Below, piece after piece: positions 40,301 through 56,042 of a stretch of DNA of 64,000 nucleotides. The DNA is from Ricordea florida (Eukaryota > Cnidaria > Anthozoa > Corallimorpharia > Ricordeidae), in assembly GCA_949710005.1 (NCBI GenBank), contig OX453273.1, positions 41,058,162 to 41,122,161 on the forward strand, in the 5' to 3' direction. Under the pieces are notes generated by a model. That model was not told the origin of the DNA and did not search any database. It saw only the letters and a list, made by a program, of their open reading frames with translations. Position 1 is the first letter of the stretch. The number at the start of each line of letters is the position of its first letter. Made by a program: the position numbers and the translations under genes.

Positions 40301-43300
40301 GTGTTGAATATCACGAGATAGTGAGCCAATTAGATTACTCAAAATGATACGGTTGCCGAGTTGGTATATGCTAAATACCATATATACCATATAGAGTTGG
40401 TTTGGATCTATGTTATCTAATGGTTTCTTTGTAAAGATGCTAGAAATACTGCATGAACGTTGTGATACCTTGAGAGTCAGGAAACATGACAGGAACTTTT
40501 TCTTGTCTCCAATAACCATCACATTGCTAATCAATGGCAGCTGTTCCTTGATGCAGTCTTCAATGGGCACTGGTGCTATGTTCTCACCGCCAGCAGTGAT
40601 AATCAGCTCTAGCACAGTCAAACACACATACAAAACAACTTTAGCAAACATATAACAAAAACAAAAATAAATAAACCAAGAACCAAAAGAGTGAAAATAA
40701 GATAAAAAGAATCCAAATTACGTTATTTTGGATAGCGAAACGTACACGATTGCTCCTAAAGGAAAGAATAAATATGTACAGATATAAATAATTCCATTAC
40801 AAAGAGACAACATCATAAAATATAAGAACTATCACAGGATCAATGCAATTTAAGCAACTGCGAGTTAAAAATTACTAACAATGGTTAACCTGAAAGAAGG
40901 AGAGGCTGAAATGGGATTCGATCCCGCGATCTTGCAGATGCCATAGGGAAGGTCTGTCAGCTGAGCAAAGCTAGCTGTCTACGCTGAGAGCAGGTCGATG
41001 GTGGGTTCATATATTCCCATGTAAAGAATGATATCAATGATTTGGCAGCGAATTGATAAAAGTGATATCTCACATGTGTGGTATCAAGGGCGGGATACCA
41101 GTCGAACAGCTAAACCAGCCTGGTCTATGCTGGGAGCAGGTCAATACTGGGTTTAATAAAATCAATGATTTGACTCCATATGAAATAAATCACATATTTG
41201 CACTGCAGTTAGAAAAGGAATAGGGTAAAATAAATATTAATTTACATCTCTACTTAGGGGTAAGTCAGTCAATGGAAAATACAACACTGAGTTATAGCCA
41301 CAAACTACCACCTACCTTTAATACGGCCTGTAATATACATCTGTCCATTCTAGAACCAAACAAAAATAAAATGAACAGTGAAATTATGAGAGAGTGCATT
41401 AGAATTCAAGTTGCATGTTTGTGACATTTGATTGCCTCAGGTTTACAAACAGTATATGAAGTTTTATGCCACCCAAGAATAGTGCAACTTTCAAAAGCAT
41501 ATATCTTCTTAACTTTTAAACGTAACGCGTTGGGATTTTCGCTTCTTACTTAGACCAGTTCCTTCAACTACTGTAATATCTTTTCAAAAAGCATTTCAAT
41601 CTTTCAAAATATCTATATGATATTCAAGCCAACTCTACACATACTGAGCGCGTTATTTAAATAACCGGCTCATTGTATCGACTTAAATTCTGCCTGTAGA
41701 GCGTGAACTAACCGGGGCAATTTTGCCAACATCACCCGAGTGGAGCCAACCATCCTCGTCTAGAGTTTCAGCAGTCTTTTCTTCATTCTTCAGATATCCC
41801 ATAAATACAGAGCGGCCCCTAAAGCATAACTGAATAGAGAAAAAGATCCCAGATAAAGAAAAAAGATCCTAGATAAAGAAAATATCCTAGATAAAGAAAA
41901 AGATCCTAGATAAAGAAAAAAAAGCCTAGACAAGAGCACTCCGAGAGCGCAGACCTCCGCCAGCGCATTCGACCTCCTACCGCTAACAAGGGTACTGATG
42001 TTACTGCATTATGTGACATATGGGCAGATGCAGAATTGAAAGATGCACATTTTAGTTTTGGTTTGAAGTTGACATGATGATTCTAGGGCGATTTACTGCA
42101 AAGCACCATTTCATTCCGACACGCATGCCTCAGAAAATCCACTGAACTCAGCACGCACATCTGGACACTCAAAGACAACAACGTAAACCACTTTACTTCA
42201 CGGCGAATTCTTTCATCAAGCATACCGTACAACAACAACAATAAAAGATGCAACCTCTGCCTTTAGGAAAAATTTCTAAACATCTGCAAACCCAAATTAT
42301 CAACTCTTAATAAGCATAACGAACTCGTATCTTCACGCTACCACAGAAAAGTAAATTACAAAAATTGTGAAAGGAATAAACTGACACCTTTGGCATTTAA
42401 AAACAAGACTTTGAGCTGCTAAATAGTCAGGTAACAAATAAACATACATGGCGGCCATGATATCTGCTCAGTATGGGCTGCTGAATATAATCTCGAGCTC
42501 AAACCACAGGTAGCCCAATACTATCAACAAAAAACTCTTACTGGTGAACTAAATAACATTACAATTACCTCGCCATTTCCATCCTCATCTGGGTTTATAA
42601 CCTTCATTTCACAGCCCGCCATCGCAATACCACAGCTTCCGGCCAAAACGTGACCAGGAATTGATATGGTCATGGGACCACTGCATTCACTCATGCCAAA
42701 CAACTCAAACAGCGGTACATTAATACTCTGAAAGTATCGTAATGTCTCCATGGTAACAGGAGCAGCACCAACAACAGACAATCTGCATCGGTCAAGTCCC
42801 AGGCCCACTCGGATCTAATCAGAAGAGGAGCAAAGTAAACCCATCACTTTCAAGACCTGAATTTGAATTCCCCTTAGTGACTGTCATACATTTTCTTCTA
42901 TGGTAGGTTGGAGAATCTTGCAACTGATCAATGAACAATCCTTATGTCGATCAATTTCTCAATTCTTATATGTTTCTTTGATGACGTGTTGCAATTATAA
43001 ATGAAAGTTACTCATTGCAAGGTCAATTTAGGGAAAAAGAGATTAAAGGATGGACAACAGCTAGACTACACAATACACAGATAGCCTTAACCACGCAATA
43101 AAATTAAGTATTTTAATACAGAAAGTATCCTAAACATTCATTAAAGCTAACCTTAGGACTAATTAGACCTAATTAGCATGTTTAGGATACTTTCTGTATT
43201 GGTACAACAATGACCTGTGACCTAAGTTTTGTGTCTGCCCCAACTTGACCTAGGTTGAATCAACTTGACCTAGGTTGAATCAACTTGACCTAGGTTGAAA

Positions 43301-46300
43301 AAAATCAACCTTGTTTGAAAAAAATAAACAAGTCTAAAAATAGAATAACGGAAAATAATTTTGACCTATGACATATACAAATATTGAGTATGCCCCATGT
43401 TTGCCTTATGAAACCCAGAGCCTATAGCTCAGTGGTAGAGTGTCCAAACTAGCAATTGGAAAATCATAGGTTTAACTCCTATTGGGAGAACTCAAAATAA
43501 TTTGCTTTTTCCAAATTTTCCCGTCACAGGGCTAAAAATATAATTCTTCCACAAATTTATTAGGCTCAACAGACACATATATTGACTTCGTTAATTCACA
43601 ACTTAAACTGGTTTTTGGAACTTATGGAAACCAAACCTGGGTGCAGTTTTTGTGCAAAAATTCTTTCACCTTTTAACCAGTCAAACTGCAAATTCAATGG
43701 CGGTTATGTATGCTACTCCCAGAAGAAATGTTTACAGGCTCTACTTTCCAACACAGAGAGAGCAGACAAAAATGGTCTGCAAAGGGTCTTTTTCACTTTG
43801 GCGATACCATTACCAAGAAAGTGAAGTGTCAAAAATATTGCACCATTGGAAACAGTAGGAAATATGCTTACCATCTGACCCTATTATAAGTAAAACCGTA
43901 CATCATGAAATAATTAACGGTTTAATAAATAAGCCAAAACTCTTCCTGGTAAAGCTTTCACAAATAAAGCTATCACACGATTATTTTGTTTTGTTTTTTT
44001 TTTTTACCTTCTTTAGCAAGCTATTTGCAATAGTCCAACCAAAAGGAACTGGTCGCCTGCAAAAAATCCAGAATTACTTATAATTATACTTAATAATAAT
44101 AATGATGATGATGATGATGATCATGATGACCACGATGATGATGATCATGATGATGATAATAACAATAATACATGATAATATTTATTCAGAGTGCATTCAT
44201 CAAAGGCCTACTTTTCCGCACAGCCCTGATGATTAAGTATAGCTGTCAAATCCCACAAAGTGGTAATTTAAGATGTGCGGATTGAAATCTTTTCAGTTTC
44301 TGTGAGTTCTAAGCAAGCACTACCTAGTTCAGACAGTGCAATATCAATATATTTTTATATGCAGAAAACAATGTACAATACCTTTGTTGTGGTTCAATTT
44401 TATTCTTGGTTTAAATGTTATATATTATTTCCTTTGTTTTGGTCTATGGTAATGTATGACTAATGAATTTAGAGCAAAATAATGTAATTTAACCCTTGCA
44501 AGGATAAAATTGAACCACAATATATACAATATAAATTGTAATGTCATCACATGTTATTGTACATTGTATGGAACCTAAACAGATGTGTCACTTGACTGGT
44601 GTACTGCACATATGTTCTGTTATTAATCATAGCAATGTTAATATCAAGCAATATCCACTGCTCACGGTTAGCAGATTAGCTAGTTGAGGCAAGCAGTGGT
44701 TAATCACATGGCACCAACTGTTAAACCCAGCTAGTATATAGAAAAATACTCTATTTCATCATCATGTCATTTGCAGTACAATAACTTTGCCTCGGAAATA
44801 AGGGGCACTCTATACCTTTTGTAGGACACAAAACAGATGCTGACAAAGTCAGGTCAGTCATACCCCTTTTCAAGGTTCATGTTCCCCTGTAATGCCTTGT
44901 CCTTTGCCCAGTTGGCAATCTTTCTCTTCACACCAGTGACAGACTGACCAATTTCTTTTAATTTTTCCATGATCTTCTCATACACTCTAGAAGCAACAGC
45001 ACAAGTAACAAGAATACCTGCATTAGTATTGCATAGAATCGAGTGGCATACAAAGTGGTTGCAAATCAATGATAATGATATCACACACGTACAAATGTCG
45101 TACATGTGTGATTATATCACTGGTGGGGTACAATTTGTAATGCTTTGCTACTCCTTGAGGCTCTGTATACCAACACATTTTAGACAATAAAAAGAAAATT
45201 ACATGTTTACTGGGAGATACAGAATTTCTCTTTTCCTGTGAAAAAAATATTTCACTTGAAGAGAAATTTCATAGCTCTTTGTGGCCATGTAATATATCCT
45301 ATATCCAACACAAATGGATCCACTGTTGTTATGAGTTACATGTAACACCTGTACCCGAGTGCATATCACTTAAGTGTCCACTTCTATGAACTGCCCATTT
45401 GAACTGTTTTTTTTTTTCTATATTGTGTGTCAGAGCATACCTTGGCACCCCAAAAAGCAAAGTTGGACGGACTTCTCGCAAAGTTTGAACCAGAGAACCC
45501 TACAGAAAACAAAGAAGAATGAAAATTAAAACTACAAGCACTATTGTATTAAAAGATAGCACTGGTAAGCAAGGCACTGAGAGCAATTGAAAGGATGCGT
45601 GGAATGAAACCCTAAGTGACTCTTGATCCAGTATCAAATTCTCCCTCCAGTTTCCAAGCAAATACAGGGTAAATTGGAATGAGAATTGATGAGTTTATCA
45701 GTGGTCACTTGGGGTTTTATTCTAGGCACATCTTCAATATTTGAAAATCTGAAAGAAAAACTATTGAATGTGATGATCTGGACTTAAAAATGAAAAATGT
45801 TACTTATTATAAAGTCTTACATCTTTATATATATTGTGTCCACATTACATATATCATCCCTTCATGTATATGACATGAGCACTTTCAAGGTCCTCTGAAG
45901 TACACTTTTTCAGTGTGGTTACTAATTTACCATTTAGGAAACAAAAATTACCTTGAGTGCATCTGGTTGAGCAAACCACACTGATCCAGTCAGGTAAATA
46001 GGCATAAAAATATCAGTTTGCTGAAATGAAAAGAATTAGTATAAAAATGCTGTTGCAGTTTTGTTGCAATTTATTACTGGTATATCAATGTCGTAACAAT
46101 AATAAATTATATATTATCAAATCAGTATTACTGCATTATTGTACCATCATACAATCACAATATAAAATAAATATTGTATCAATTGATAGAGGGTTTGACA
46201 ATCCTATCAGAAGGGCTTGGCTTTCAAGAAAATAAGACAAAATGTACAAGAAAAAATTGTTGTGATAAGTTTGTATTTGTAATTTTATTTACTCCATTAA

Positions 46301-48564
46301 TAGAATTAATACAACAGAAGTTTATATACAGTGTAGGGTTGATACAAGAAATTGATAATAACATCATTAATATCTATACAAGGCAGAATGAAAATGGAGA
46401 AGGGCACAGTATAGTAAAACTAACTACAGCTCTTGAAGCATATATTGATTGTTTGACATAACTTATATACATGACTATACTCACTACTTACAGGCCTAAA
46501 AATTAACTCCAGTGATTGGTGACCAGTCGGGCCAGTTTCCTTGAATTCTTAGTGGTCCATCCCAAAATGAAGTAGCCCTCATTTATTTTTTTGAGAGTCA
46601 CGTGGCAATCACAAAATCAAAATGGTGTCTATATGTTGTGAATATGGATCGCTCGTGCAATCTCTGTTAAAACGGCTCAGAATTTCCACTTTAGAACTAA
46701 AACTTCAATAAAATGGATGGTCTTAGAGTCCAGGGAAAGAAACAAAAACAAAGGTAGTCCAATTAAACTACATATTGAGTTTTAATTTTAACTTTGCACT
46801 TTCCATAATTTACATTGCAACTTTTCGAAATTCTGTAGCACAGTCGCCCATCGGGCGTTCAAACCTTAACTTTTGGTAGCCCTGGTCAGTTTTAAGTTAC
46901 CACTGGCGACCATGCGACCGCCAATTTTTAGCCCTGTACTTATAATAAAACAATTATTAAAAAAAATTAATACTCGCAGACACAAAACACACACATATGC
47001 AAACTAAAAGTAATTTAGTATTGCGCAAGGTAATATTTGTCAAGTGCCCTTTGAAATACGATTTTAGGATGGTAATTTCTCGCAAACAGAAAGAGGAAGA
47101 TATAATTGTTGTGTACATGCACTACGTGTAAAATAATTATGTTGCTCAGACAAAAGGAATATTGAAAAATTACTCGGTTTATCGTCACAAAGATGAGTAT
47201 ATTATACAAAAACAAGCACATGTATATTTTCACAACATCAGGAAATTTTTAATAAACTTAAATGATGATAATGTGGGGTAACATGACCCCGCAAAGGAAC
47301 ATCATTCATGATTCTAACTGCTTTGTTTTGAAGTCGTATAAGCAGTGACAATGATGCATCATAGTTGATGCAAATGATATGGGTAGACAAGAAAATTATA
47401 TATATATACAGTGTATATACTAGTTAAGCATTGATCACCTAGATAACCTTTGACCTTTGAGAAGTCTGAAAAATTAATGACCTACCTGTGCAGCAATGTG
47501 ACTTAATGGAAGATAGCTGATCACATGTTCTTCTCCTTTCTCGCCAGCCTTGACATGACGGGATGCTGCTTCTGCTGTCCATAGCAACTACAAAGGGTTA
47601 AACATAGATTTTGGAAATCAGCTAACTTTTCCTGCTTTGTCTGACTAGGACTGTGTTCACACACTTTCACACCATACATCATTCTATTATGATAACCGTA
47701 TTTACTCGTGTATAAGTCGACCTTTTATGACCAAAAAATCATCCCAAAAAATCGCCCTCGACTTATACACGAGTCATACACAAAGACCTGACCAAGCAAT
47801 TCAAGAAATTAGCATAACAATTGCCCGAAGTCCATTACGAAAACCAGTTCTAATTGTGCTCGAGTTTTGTCAGTTTTCGGCACATTTTTCGTCAACAAAA
47901 TGCGAAATTCTAAATTTTAAGTGGTTTAAACGAAGACCTACTGGAGATGATTTCTATTGTGTCTTTTGATCTGTAGAGCAGACATTTTTCTTAAAGCTTC
48001 GCTGGTGTTTACGGTGCTGAACTTTAGTTTTCATCGAACGATTGCAGTAGCTTAGTGACCTGGCAAATGTTGGCAAACACCGCCATCTTGGAAAAGATGG
48101 CGGAGTTTTCATCAAGCGATCCTTCGAAGCTCTTCGGCATTCCACTGGTCTTCTAAATCTCCTTTCAAACTCAACATTCAGATACAGGTTAGTTAAATGC
48201 AATGTGATTTAAAGGTACTTCCAAATATCGTAAAAGAATTCTCTAGAAAATCGAAGTGCTCGTGTGTGCTTAAATCGTGATGATATAAACAAGTCCTAAT
48301 AAACTTCAAAGCACATGATTACATTTCGCTCTGCCTTTTTTAATTTACCGTGTTTTCAGTATATTCTTAGGAAGAAAAAATTAACTTTCTTGGGAAATTT
48401 CTATTGGACTGAATTTCACTACTTTAACCAAAAATGATGAAAAATCCGATTTTTGACCTTGAGAATGGGGGGTCGACTTATACATGAGTTCGACTTATAC
48501 ACGAGTAAATACGGTAATATTATAATATTATCACTACCATATCATTATCATATTATTATATTAC

Positions 48565-48601
<37 letters not shown>

Positions 48602-51600
48602 AATCTCACTTAAAAACTAAGTTACCCTAGGTACAGACCCTAAAATCACTCATGTCAATTCACACTTTGTGCACGTTCATCATGATCATGTACTGAATAG
48701 GCCTATAGACTTCTTTGATTTTAAATACCACCTGCAGCGCATAATAAATAACAGGGAATGTCTTGATTCTAACTGCATGGTAGAATCTGACATTTATTTA
48801 TTAGTGGTGATGTCAAAAAAGGGCACAGAAATGCAGCATCAAAGAAGTAGACATGGGTAAATGTATTGCAAGGATTACAAAGGCTCTGTGCCATGCACGT
48901 ATGGCACATAAAGCTACGAAATAGCACATTAAAAATAACTTACTGGGCTTGTAATGCACCCAAGCCATGAAACAGCTAGTAAAATAAACACTACTTTGCA
49001 AAAAGGATTTTAATTTGTAAAATTCTCAGTTTAATGACAATTAAACCAGCAAAAAACCACAACACCTTTGTTCTTTGATTCACGTTTACTTCATTTTAGT
49101 CCCCAGATTCTCAACTTGAACTTAACTTGCAAACGAGGCTCTCACACGGAGTTCCATGTGCTTTCAGTGTTTTTGCGTGCTTTGAATATATTTGCATCTT
49201 TTATTAGCCTCAATTGTTTAAAGTTAACATGCTTCCAAAAAAATACAAGCAATAAAGAATTAGGTATAGCCTTTGTTGAAATTTTTTCTGACCCATTTAA
49301 TTACCCTAATGGCCCAAACTGTTTATAAATGGCCCATAACTTTCTAACGACAGGGGCCATAGACTCACTTGCCTGTTTTTCTTCCTAATCACTGGTATTG
49401 TTAATATAGACATTAATAAAATATCGGTGAGCTTTCATGCAAAACATAGTATCTACACACATGAAATGTGAAAATACATGGAAAGATCATTATTGCTATG
49501 GTAACAATCAAATCACACCTTGGTTTGGTATTTCATTGGTGCTCATATAACAGCATAATTAAATAGATTTAGGCAAACCTAAAAGCAGAGCTCCTCACAC
49601 AGTCCCTCCAAAAATGCTTGAAAACTTGTAGAAAGAACTCAGCTTTATGCTTATGTCCCTCCAAAAACGCTTAAAAACTTGTAGGAAGAAAATTTTTCCT
49701 CCAAAACCGCTATGAATAATCCGTTTCTTCAGCAAAACATTGTAGACTGCTGAAGACTGCTGGCTGTACATGTAGGTTGTGTAGCTGCCGCAAGCCGCGA
49801 AAAGCGCACGAAAAACAAAGCCTCATTTCGGTTTAAGACCTTCTAAATATCCTGGATGACTATGACCACCATGCTGGGGCAACATCGTCGTCGTCGCTAG
49901 GCGCACACGCCTGCGAGCCATGCTGCTAGCCACGATGACCATGAAAACTCAAACGCATGGTTTTCTCAATTTCTATTCTCGCACGGTAGTTATGGGGCTC
50001 CACTCTGCGGCTCTTCGAGCCGCTGTGAAGCTCCGCTATAATAATAATGGTAGTAGTGTAGAAAACATTTCACTTAATTGCTCACAGCACTCACTCATGA
50101 AATATTTTCCAACACTTGAGAACATAATAATTATTTCATAATTATCCACTCACATTGTCATGTGACAGCATCACACCTTTGGGATTTCCTGTTGTTCCAG
50201 ACTAAAAAGATCAGAACATGATTTGTCAGTTGTAAGTTAACCCACACCAAATTTTGGGTATGTCATTCATATGTACAAGGTATGTCAATGGTATGGTTAA
50301 ACATACCAAAACCATAACATTCACATACCCGGAACATACATATGACATACTTAGAACATACTTTAAGTTGGTATGTTCAGGTAGATAGCTGATATGTTTA
50401 TCTTACTTGAGACATACCAAAAAGGTGGTTTTATGTATATATTTGGAACAAATGTTATATACCCGAAAAAGACCCAAAACATACCCCTTTGGACATACAT
50501 AAGACATACCTTACCCTCATATTGAAAAACTATGTATTGGGTATGTATGACATATCAAGAACATATCTCATCTGACATACCTAAAACATATCTGTTAATC
50601 TTGACATACAGAAAACATACTTAATTTTGGTATGGGAATTGATCACAGATACATGTATGTTTATCCTACTTCGACGTACCAAAAAGGTGGTTTTATGTAT
50701 ATATTTGGAACAAATGTTATATACCCGAAAAAGACCCAAAACATACCCCTTTGGACATACATAAGACATACCTTACCCTCATATTGAAAAACTATGTATT
50801 GGGTATGTATGACATATCAAGAACATATCTCATCTGACATACCTAAAACATATCTGTTAATCTTGACATACAGAAAACATACTTAATTTTGGTATTGGAA
50901 TTGATCACAGATACATGTATGTTTATCGTACTTCAGACATACCAAAAAAGTACCTTGGAATATCTTTTGCACCAACTTTGATGTACCCAAATTTCTACCA
51001 TGTTCATTTTATCACTTTTGACCTAAACGAACATTTGTCCTTAATTCTCACATATTACACGAAATTTATGCCTTGGGTACACATACGATTTAAAATTCAA
51101 ACCAGTGTCACATTCAGGACACAATTAAATAAAGCACAATTTTATAATATTAAAAAAAACATGTAAATGTCCCATCCAAACAATTTATTAGAATAAAGCT
51201 ATCCCCAATTTCAATGTAATACAGAACTTTACAATAAAGCAATAGTACAGTGAAAGAGGCATGATATTTATTACAAAGGCCTCTGAGGAAGTCTCACAAC
51301 AAAGTATATAAAAAGTACAGTAGAAATATTTCTTGATTTATGAAAAGCTTCTTGAAGAACCTGTCAAAGGAAATTTAATCATATTTAACAGACTTACCTT
51401 TAAAATAATTTTGGAATGATTTCCGCACAGGTCCCTACTTCATTATGCATGCTGTAGATATACTATTTCGTTCCTCCAAAACATGTAAAGTTTGCCCATA
51501 CAATGCCCAAGACAATACCACTACAGCATGCATAATGAAGTAGGGACCTGTGTGGAAATCTTACCATAATTTTATATTAACTCTTGAACATTAAATGGCC

Positions 51601-53510
51601 AGATCTAATTGTTTTTGTAAAATAATATTTTGTGACAACTTGGCTTATAAATCTTCATCGTCATATTCATCAGCATTTTCATTTAAATCAGAAAAATTGT
51701 TGGACTCATCTGACTCTACATGTGGTGTTGGCTGAAAGGACAGCTCGGTCATATATAGTTTATAAGGTTGTAAGCTTTGCAGAATGTTTATAATTAGGTC
51801 TACAGCATTAATTGCTCTTTGTCCTGTTCCTCGAAATATATTATTTTCCCTAACGACGAACAGCTGGGAGGGCACCTAGCTATACTTGAAACCAAATCAA
51901 ATTCAAAACAGAAATTCTGACTCAAAAAATTATTGTCCTGCTACAAAAATTAATAATTTGTACTACTTCCTTATGTGTGATATCTTTAGCTCCAGTTTCT
52001 GCTATTTATAAACTAGGATTCACTTTAAAAACTAAAAGATAATCTAATAGGGTGCTTAATTTGTAAGCCAAAATAAGCCAGCTTTTCGAAATATTCTTAA
52101 CACACAAATTAACATGCAGTTCTATGAAGCAGCGTCCGAGTTCATGTTACTTTCACTGTCATGATATTATTACTTAAGTTCGGCTAGATTTAAGAATACC
52201 CGCCCACTTATTTACATACTGATAAATAACAAAATAGTCCACTGTGTTCATTGGAATCAGCCCCTTCCAAGTGCGTTTAAAGTAAATCAAAAATACAGTG
52301 TATATAGTATGTCTGAGTGAAGTGAAGGGTGGCATTGTTGTACTCACCACGAATTGCGCGCTTTTGAATGATTCCCAGATAAATCTTGATCGTGTTTTTC
52401 CAAAATACTCGTTAATCTATACGGCTTTGCTTCTCACCAAGCCATTGAAGACGTTTAATTTACTCCACGTACGATACGTGCAAGTTTATGTCGTCCCTTG
52501 AGTCAAAAGCGCGTGGACTGCATGACAATAACCGATCGCAATTTTCAAATTCATCCACTTGAGTTTGCCGCACAACCGGAAGTCACATGAGAATTTGCAT
52601 GTTCTGATTGGTTTAGCAGACATATATCTCGTCCCAGGGCCTTGACGGTAGTCTTATCTCAATATGGCGGACGAGTGGCCGTGAGCGGGTGTTAGCTGTT
52701 GCTTCAGAAGGGACCATCCTAGTCAAAATAATTCTTCAGTTCATAGGATTTACGAAAAGACGGGTTTCTTTAAGTGCTCTGTTGGTCTCCCAAGCTTACA
52801 AAGGGGGTACAAACGACCTGTTTAGAATATCAGCTACGAGTCGCGCGGTGCCTGAATTTTGTTACCGATCGACCTGGTGGAAAAAAAATTATGAACTCCA
52901 GCCTCAGCAGACACAGACTACAGCAATACACATAATGGAAAAAAGGCGCTTAGACATTGAAATTCTTCAAGAAACCAATCAGGGCTGTTACATTATGAAA
53001 CACTGCAGATTCAACAATATTTGATCCTGATGAACATGTATTATCATACAAGGTCCATTTCCATTTTTCCTTTTACAAAATTACACATCAAGAGTCAGCA
53101 GGCAAACGTTTTTAACTTAAGAATATTTAGGTTTTTTTTTGGACTGAAAGATCACTTTTCTGACTCTGCCGGCTTATTTGAATTACATTTTAAGTATACT
53201 TTAAAAAATCAAGTTAGCAGGGTCAGAACAGTGACTGTGTAATAAATATAGTTCGACAGTCACTGCTCTGACCATTTTAACTTAGTTTGACGTACACTTT
53301 AAGTATAAATGAAGTGTACTTTAATTGTACTTTTTATCTGAGAAGTATAGTATACTGAATTCCTGCAAGGGTATAATTGTCTGTGACCTATGTTTTTGGT
53401 ATATCATTTTCCTCTATTAAAATCAGCTACTTTATTGGTATGTCTGTGACCTATGTTTTTGGTATATCATTTTCATCTATTAACCCTTTCACTCCCAAGA
53501 GTGACTTTAC

Positions 53511-53551
<41 letters not shown>

Positions 53552-53624
53552 ATGGAGACCCCTTGGGAGTGAAAGGGTTAAAAACTATCTCCCTTAACCC
53601 TTTCACTCCCAAGAGTGACTTTAC

Positions 53625-53665
<41 letters not shown>

Positions 53666-56001
53666 ATGGAGACCCCTTGGGAGTGAAAGGGTTAAAATCA
53701 GCTACTTCATTGGTATGTCTTAAGTTATGTTTTGGATATGTCTTACAATTAGAAATATTAAAGTACTTTTTGGGTATGCTTTTAAGCTATGTTCAAGGTA
53801 TGTTTTGGAAAATGACATATCTAAAACATACTAGAGTCACTTGCAACACACCTTGAACATACCTTGGACATGCCAAAAACATACAAAAAAAATTGTGATA
53901 AATAACAACAACCATCCATTTATTTGCCACATTAGAAGAGTTTTACAGAACAGAATAAAGTAATAAAATCAGGCAAAAAAACTACTCAGAATAGTATAAA
54001 CTGAAAGAGCTGAATAGTTTAATAATTATCTCTGTTATAAATTATCAATAATATTTTTTATCATTAACACATCATATGTAATATTGTTACTTAAATTCCT
54101 CAATGATACTTACAGTGTAAATAAGAGTGCAGCATTTATTCGGTCTCAGTTCACTCATTCTTTCTTGAAGAGCCTCATCTGGAACGTCTTTACCAAGTTC
54201 AAGGAACTCATTCCACTAGGGCAAACCAAGAAATGCCAAGTCACAAAAGTTGGTAGATTTATTGAAAAGCTTAATCCCTTACAATATAGTAGACGAATAT
54301 TTACTATGCAGTCTGAACAAATGATCTTCACAGCTACATGTACAGTGGAGTAATAATAAATATCAACATAGTTTATAACAACATGCAGCAGCTGCTGCAG
54401 CCTCACTTCATCATTGCTACATGCTTATGCTACATCCGTTCTTCTGAATCAACTTTTGAAATATTCATGCTGTCGGATAAACTTTGAGGTAAAATTTTCT
54501 TGATGCTACAAAACTAATGGACCTTTTGTAAAGAACTTTCTTAGAGATGATAATGAATACTACAATAAAATATTGTTTGCATTACAAGTAAGTTTGGAAA
54601 TTATAAGTATAATAATATTATAGCCAAAGAAAATAAAAAAATTTAAAGTAAAAAATTAAATTAATTTACTTTTGAGGAAACTTAACAAGTGCACACTACT
54701 TACCGAGTAAACATTCGGTTTCTTCTCTTCTGGTTCTCCAATGTATTGCACAATGGCCTTCAAATGTGGAAGTTGGTCCCAGACCTTAAAACAATATAAT
54801 CAATGTTACTATATTTCATTGACTTATTGATTTAGTTAATTGCAACATTATCAGTTTATCAGATTCTTAAAATGTTTATTTTCCTCATTTGTGCAACAAC
54901 AATCCTGAAACTTTGAAAATTTATACAAATCTACCATACAAAGCTAAAGAAGAGGCAGCTAGCAAGCTACCCACAGTCTTGGAATTTATATAATGTCACA
55001 AATTGAACTGCTTATACAGGTATATGAATAAATCATTAAGTACTTAATTCACCCAGGGAATTGTGCACAATGTACTTTTCTTTATGGAAAGGGGTGGCTT
55101 GATAAGTTTTTTTCTCTAGAAAGAGGTTGCTTATTAAAAGAAGGCAGCTTATTTGAAGGGGGCGGCTTTACGGCAATTGTCCGCAAGTAAAACCAGTAAA
55201 TTACAAACCTTAAAAATTTTATGCAGTTGATGTTTGTTCTCTACAACAATCACATTTGCTTCACAATCTCCAGCCACATATTTACAAGCTTCAGGAGAAT
55301 TTGTGGTATAGATGCCAACAGAAAAACCTCTGAAATAAAAATCAAACTTCACTCAAAGTTCAATAAAACGTCAGCATCTTCAAAGTAACTTTTGATAAAG
55401 GAATCCACTTAACAGTGCTTTTTACATGTACAAAGAAACTGCAAAAGCTCGAATTTGTAATGGATAAAGTGAAGGAAAACTTAACAGTTTAAAGCAGGGT
55501 GGTACAGTTGAAAACAAGTTTAATACCTCTGAGGAAGGGGTATGCAAGGCATAGTGATATGATTTCTTTTTAAGGATAATACATACAGTAATTACTGCAT
55601 TAAAAGGATTGTGCAATAACTACAAAATTTAATCTGTATACATCAACTTTAACAGTAATGATCCACAGAATATATCTAGACTTGAAAATACTGATCTAAT
55701 TCTTTACCCTGCAAATATAGCTCCAAGATCTGATAACAGCCATTCTGGGGAATTAAATCCAATGATACCAACTCCATGATAACGCTCCAATCCAAGCTGT
55801 AAACAAATGAATCAGAATTATAAATATTTTATTCCCTCCTGTTAATTAAACAGATTATAGGGAGATACAGTGTACAAAAAATACAGTTTGGCATACTCTG
55901 TCTAAAGCCAGACGATTTTACTCGTCAAATGGAGACCCCTTGGGAGTGAAAGGGTTAAAAACTATCTCCCTTAACCCTTTCACTCCCAAGAGTGACTTTA
56001 C

Positions 56002-56042
<41 letters not shown>

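Noticed and set aside
42524-42568. Extension of ACSBG exon 12 to a stop at 42524
   Set aside because: GTAATT after GNGE is a donor and the next exon continues the conserved protein in phase.
43419-43495. Functional tRNA gene
   Set aside because: B box worn and acceptor pairing poor.
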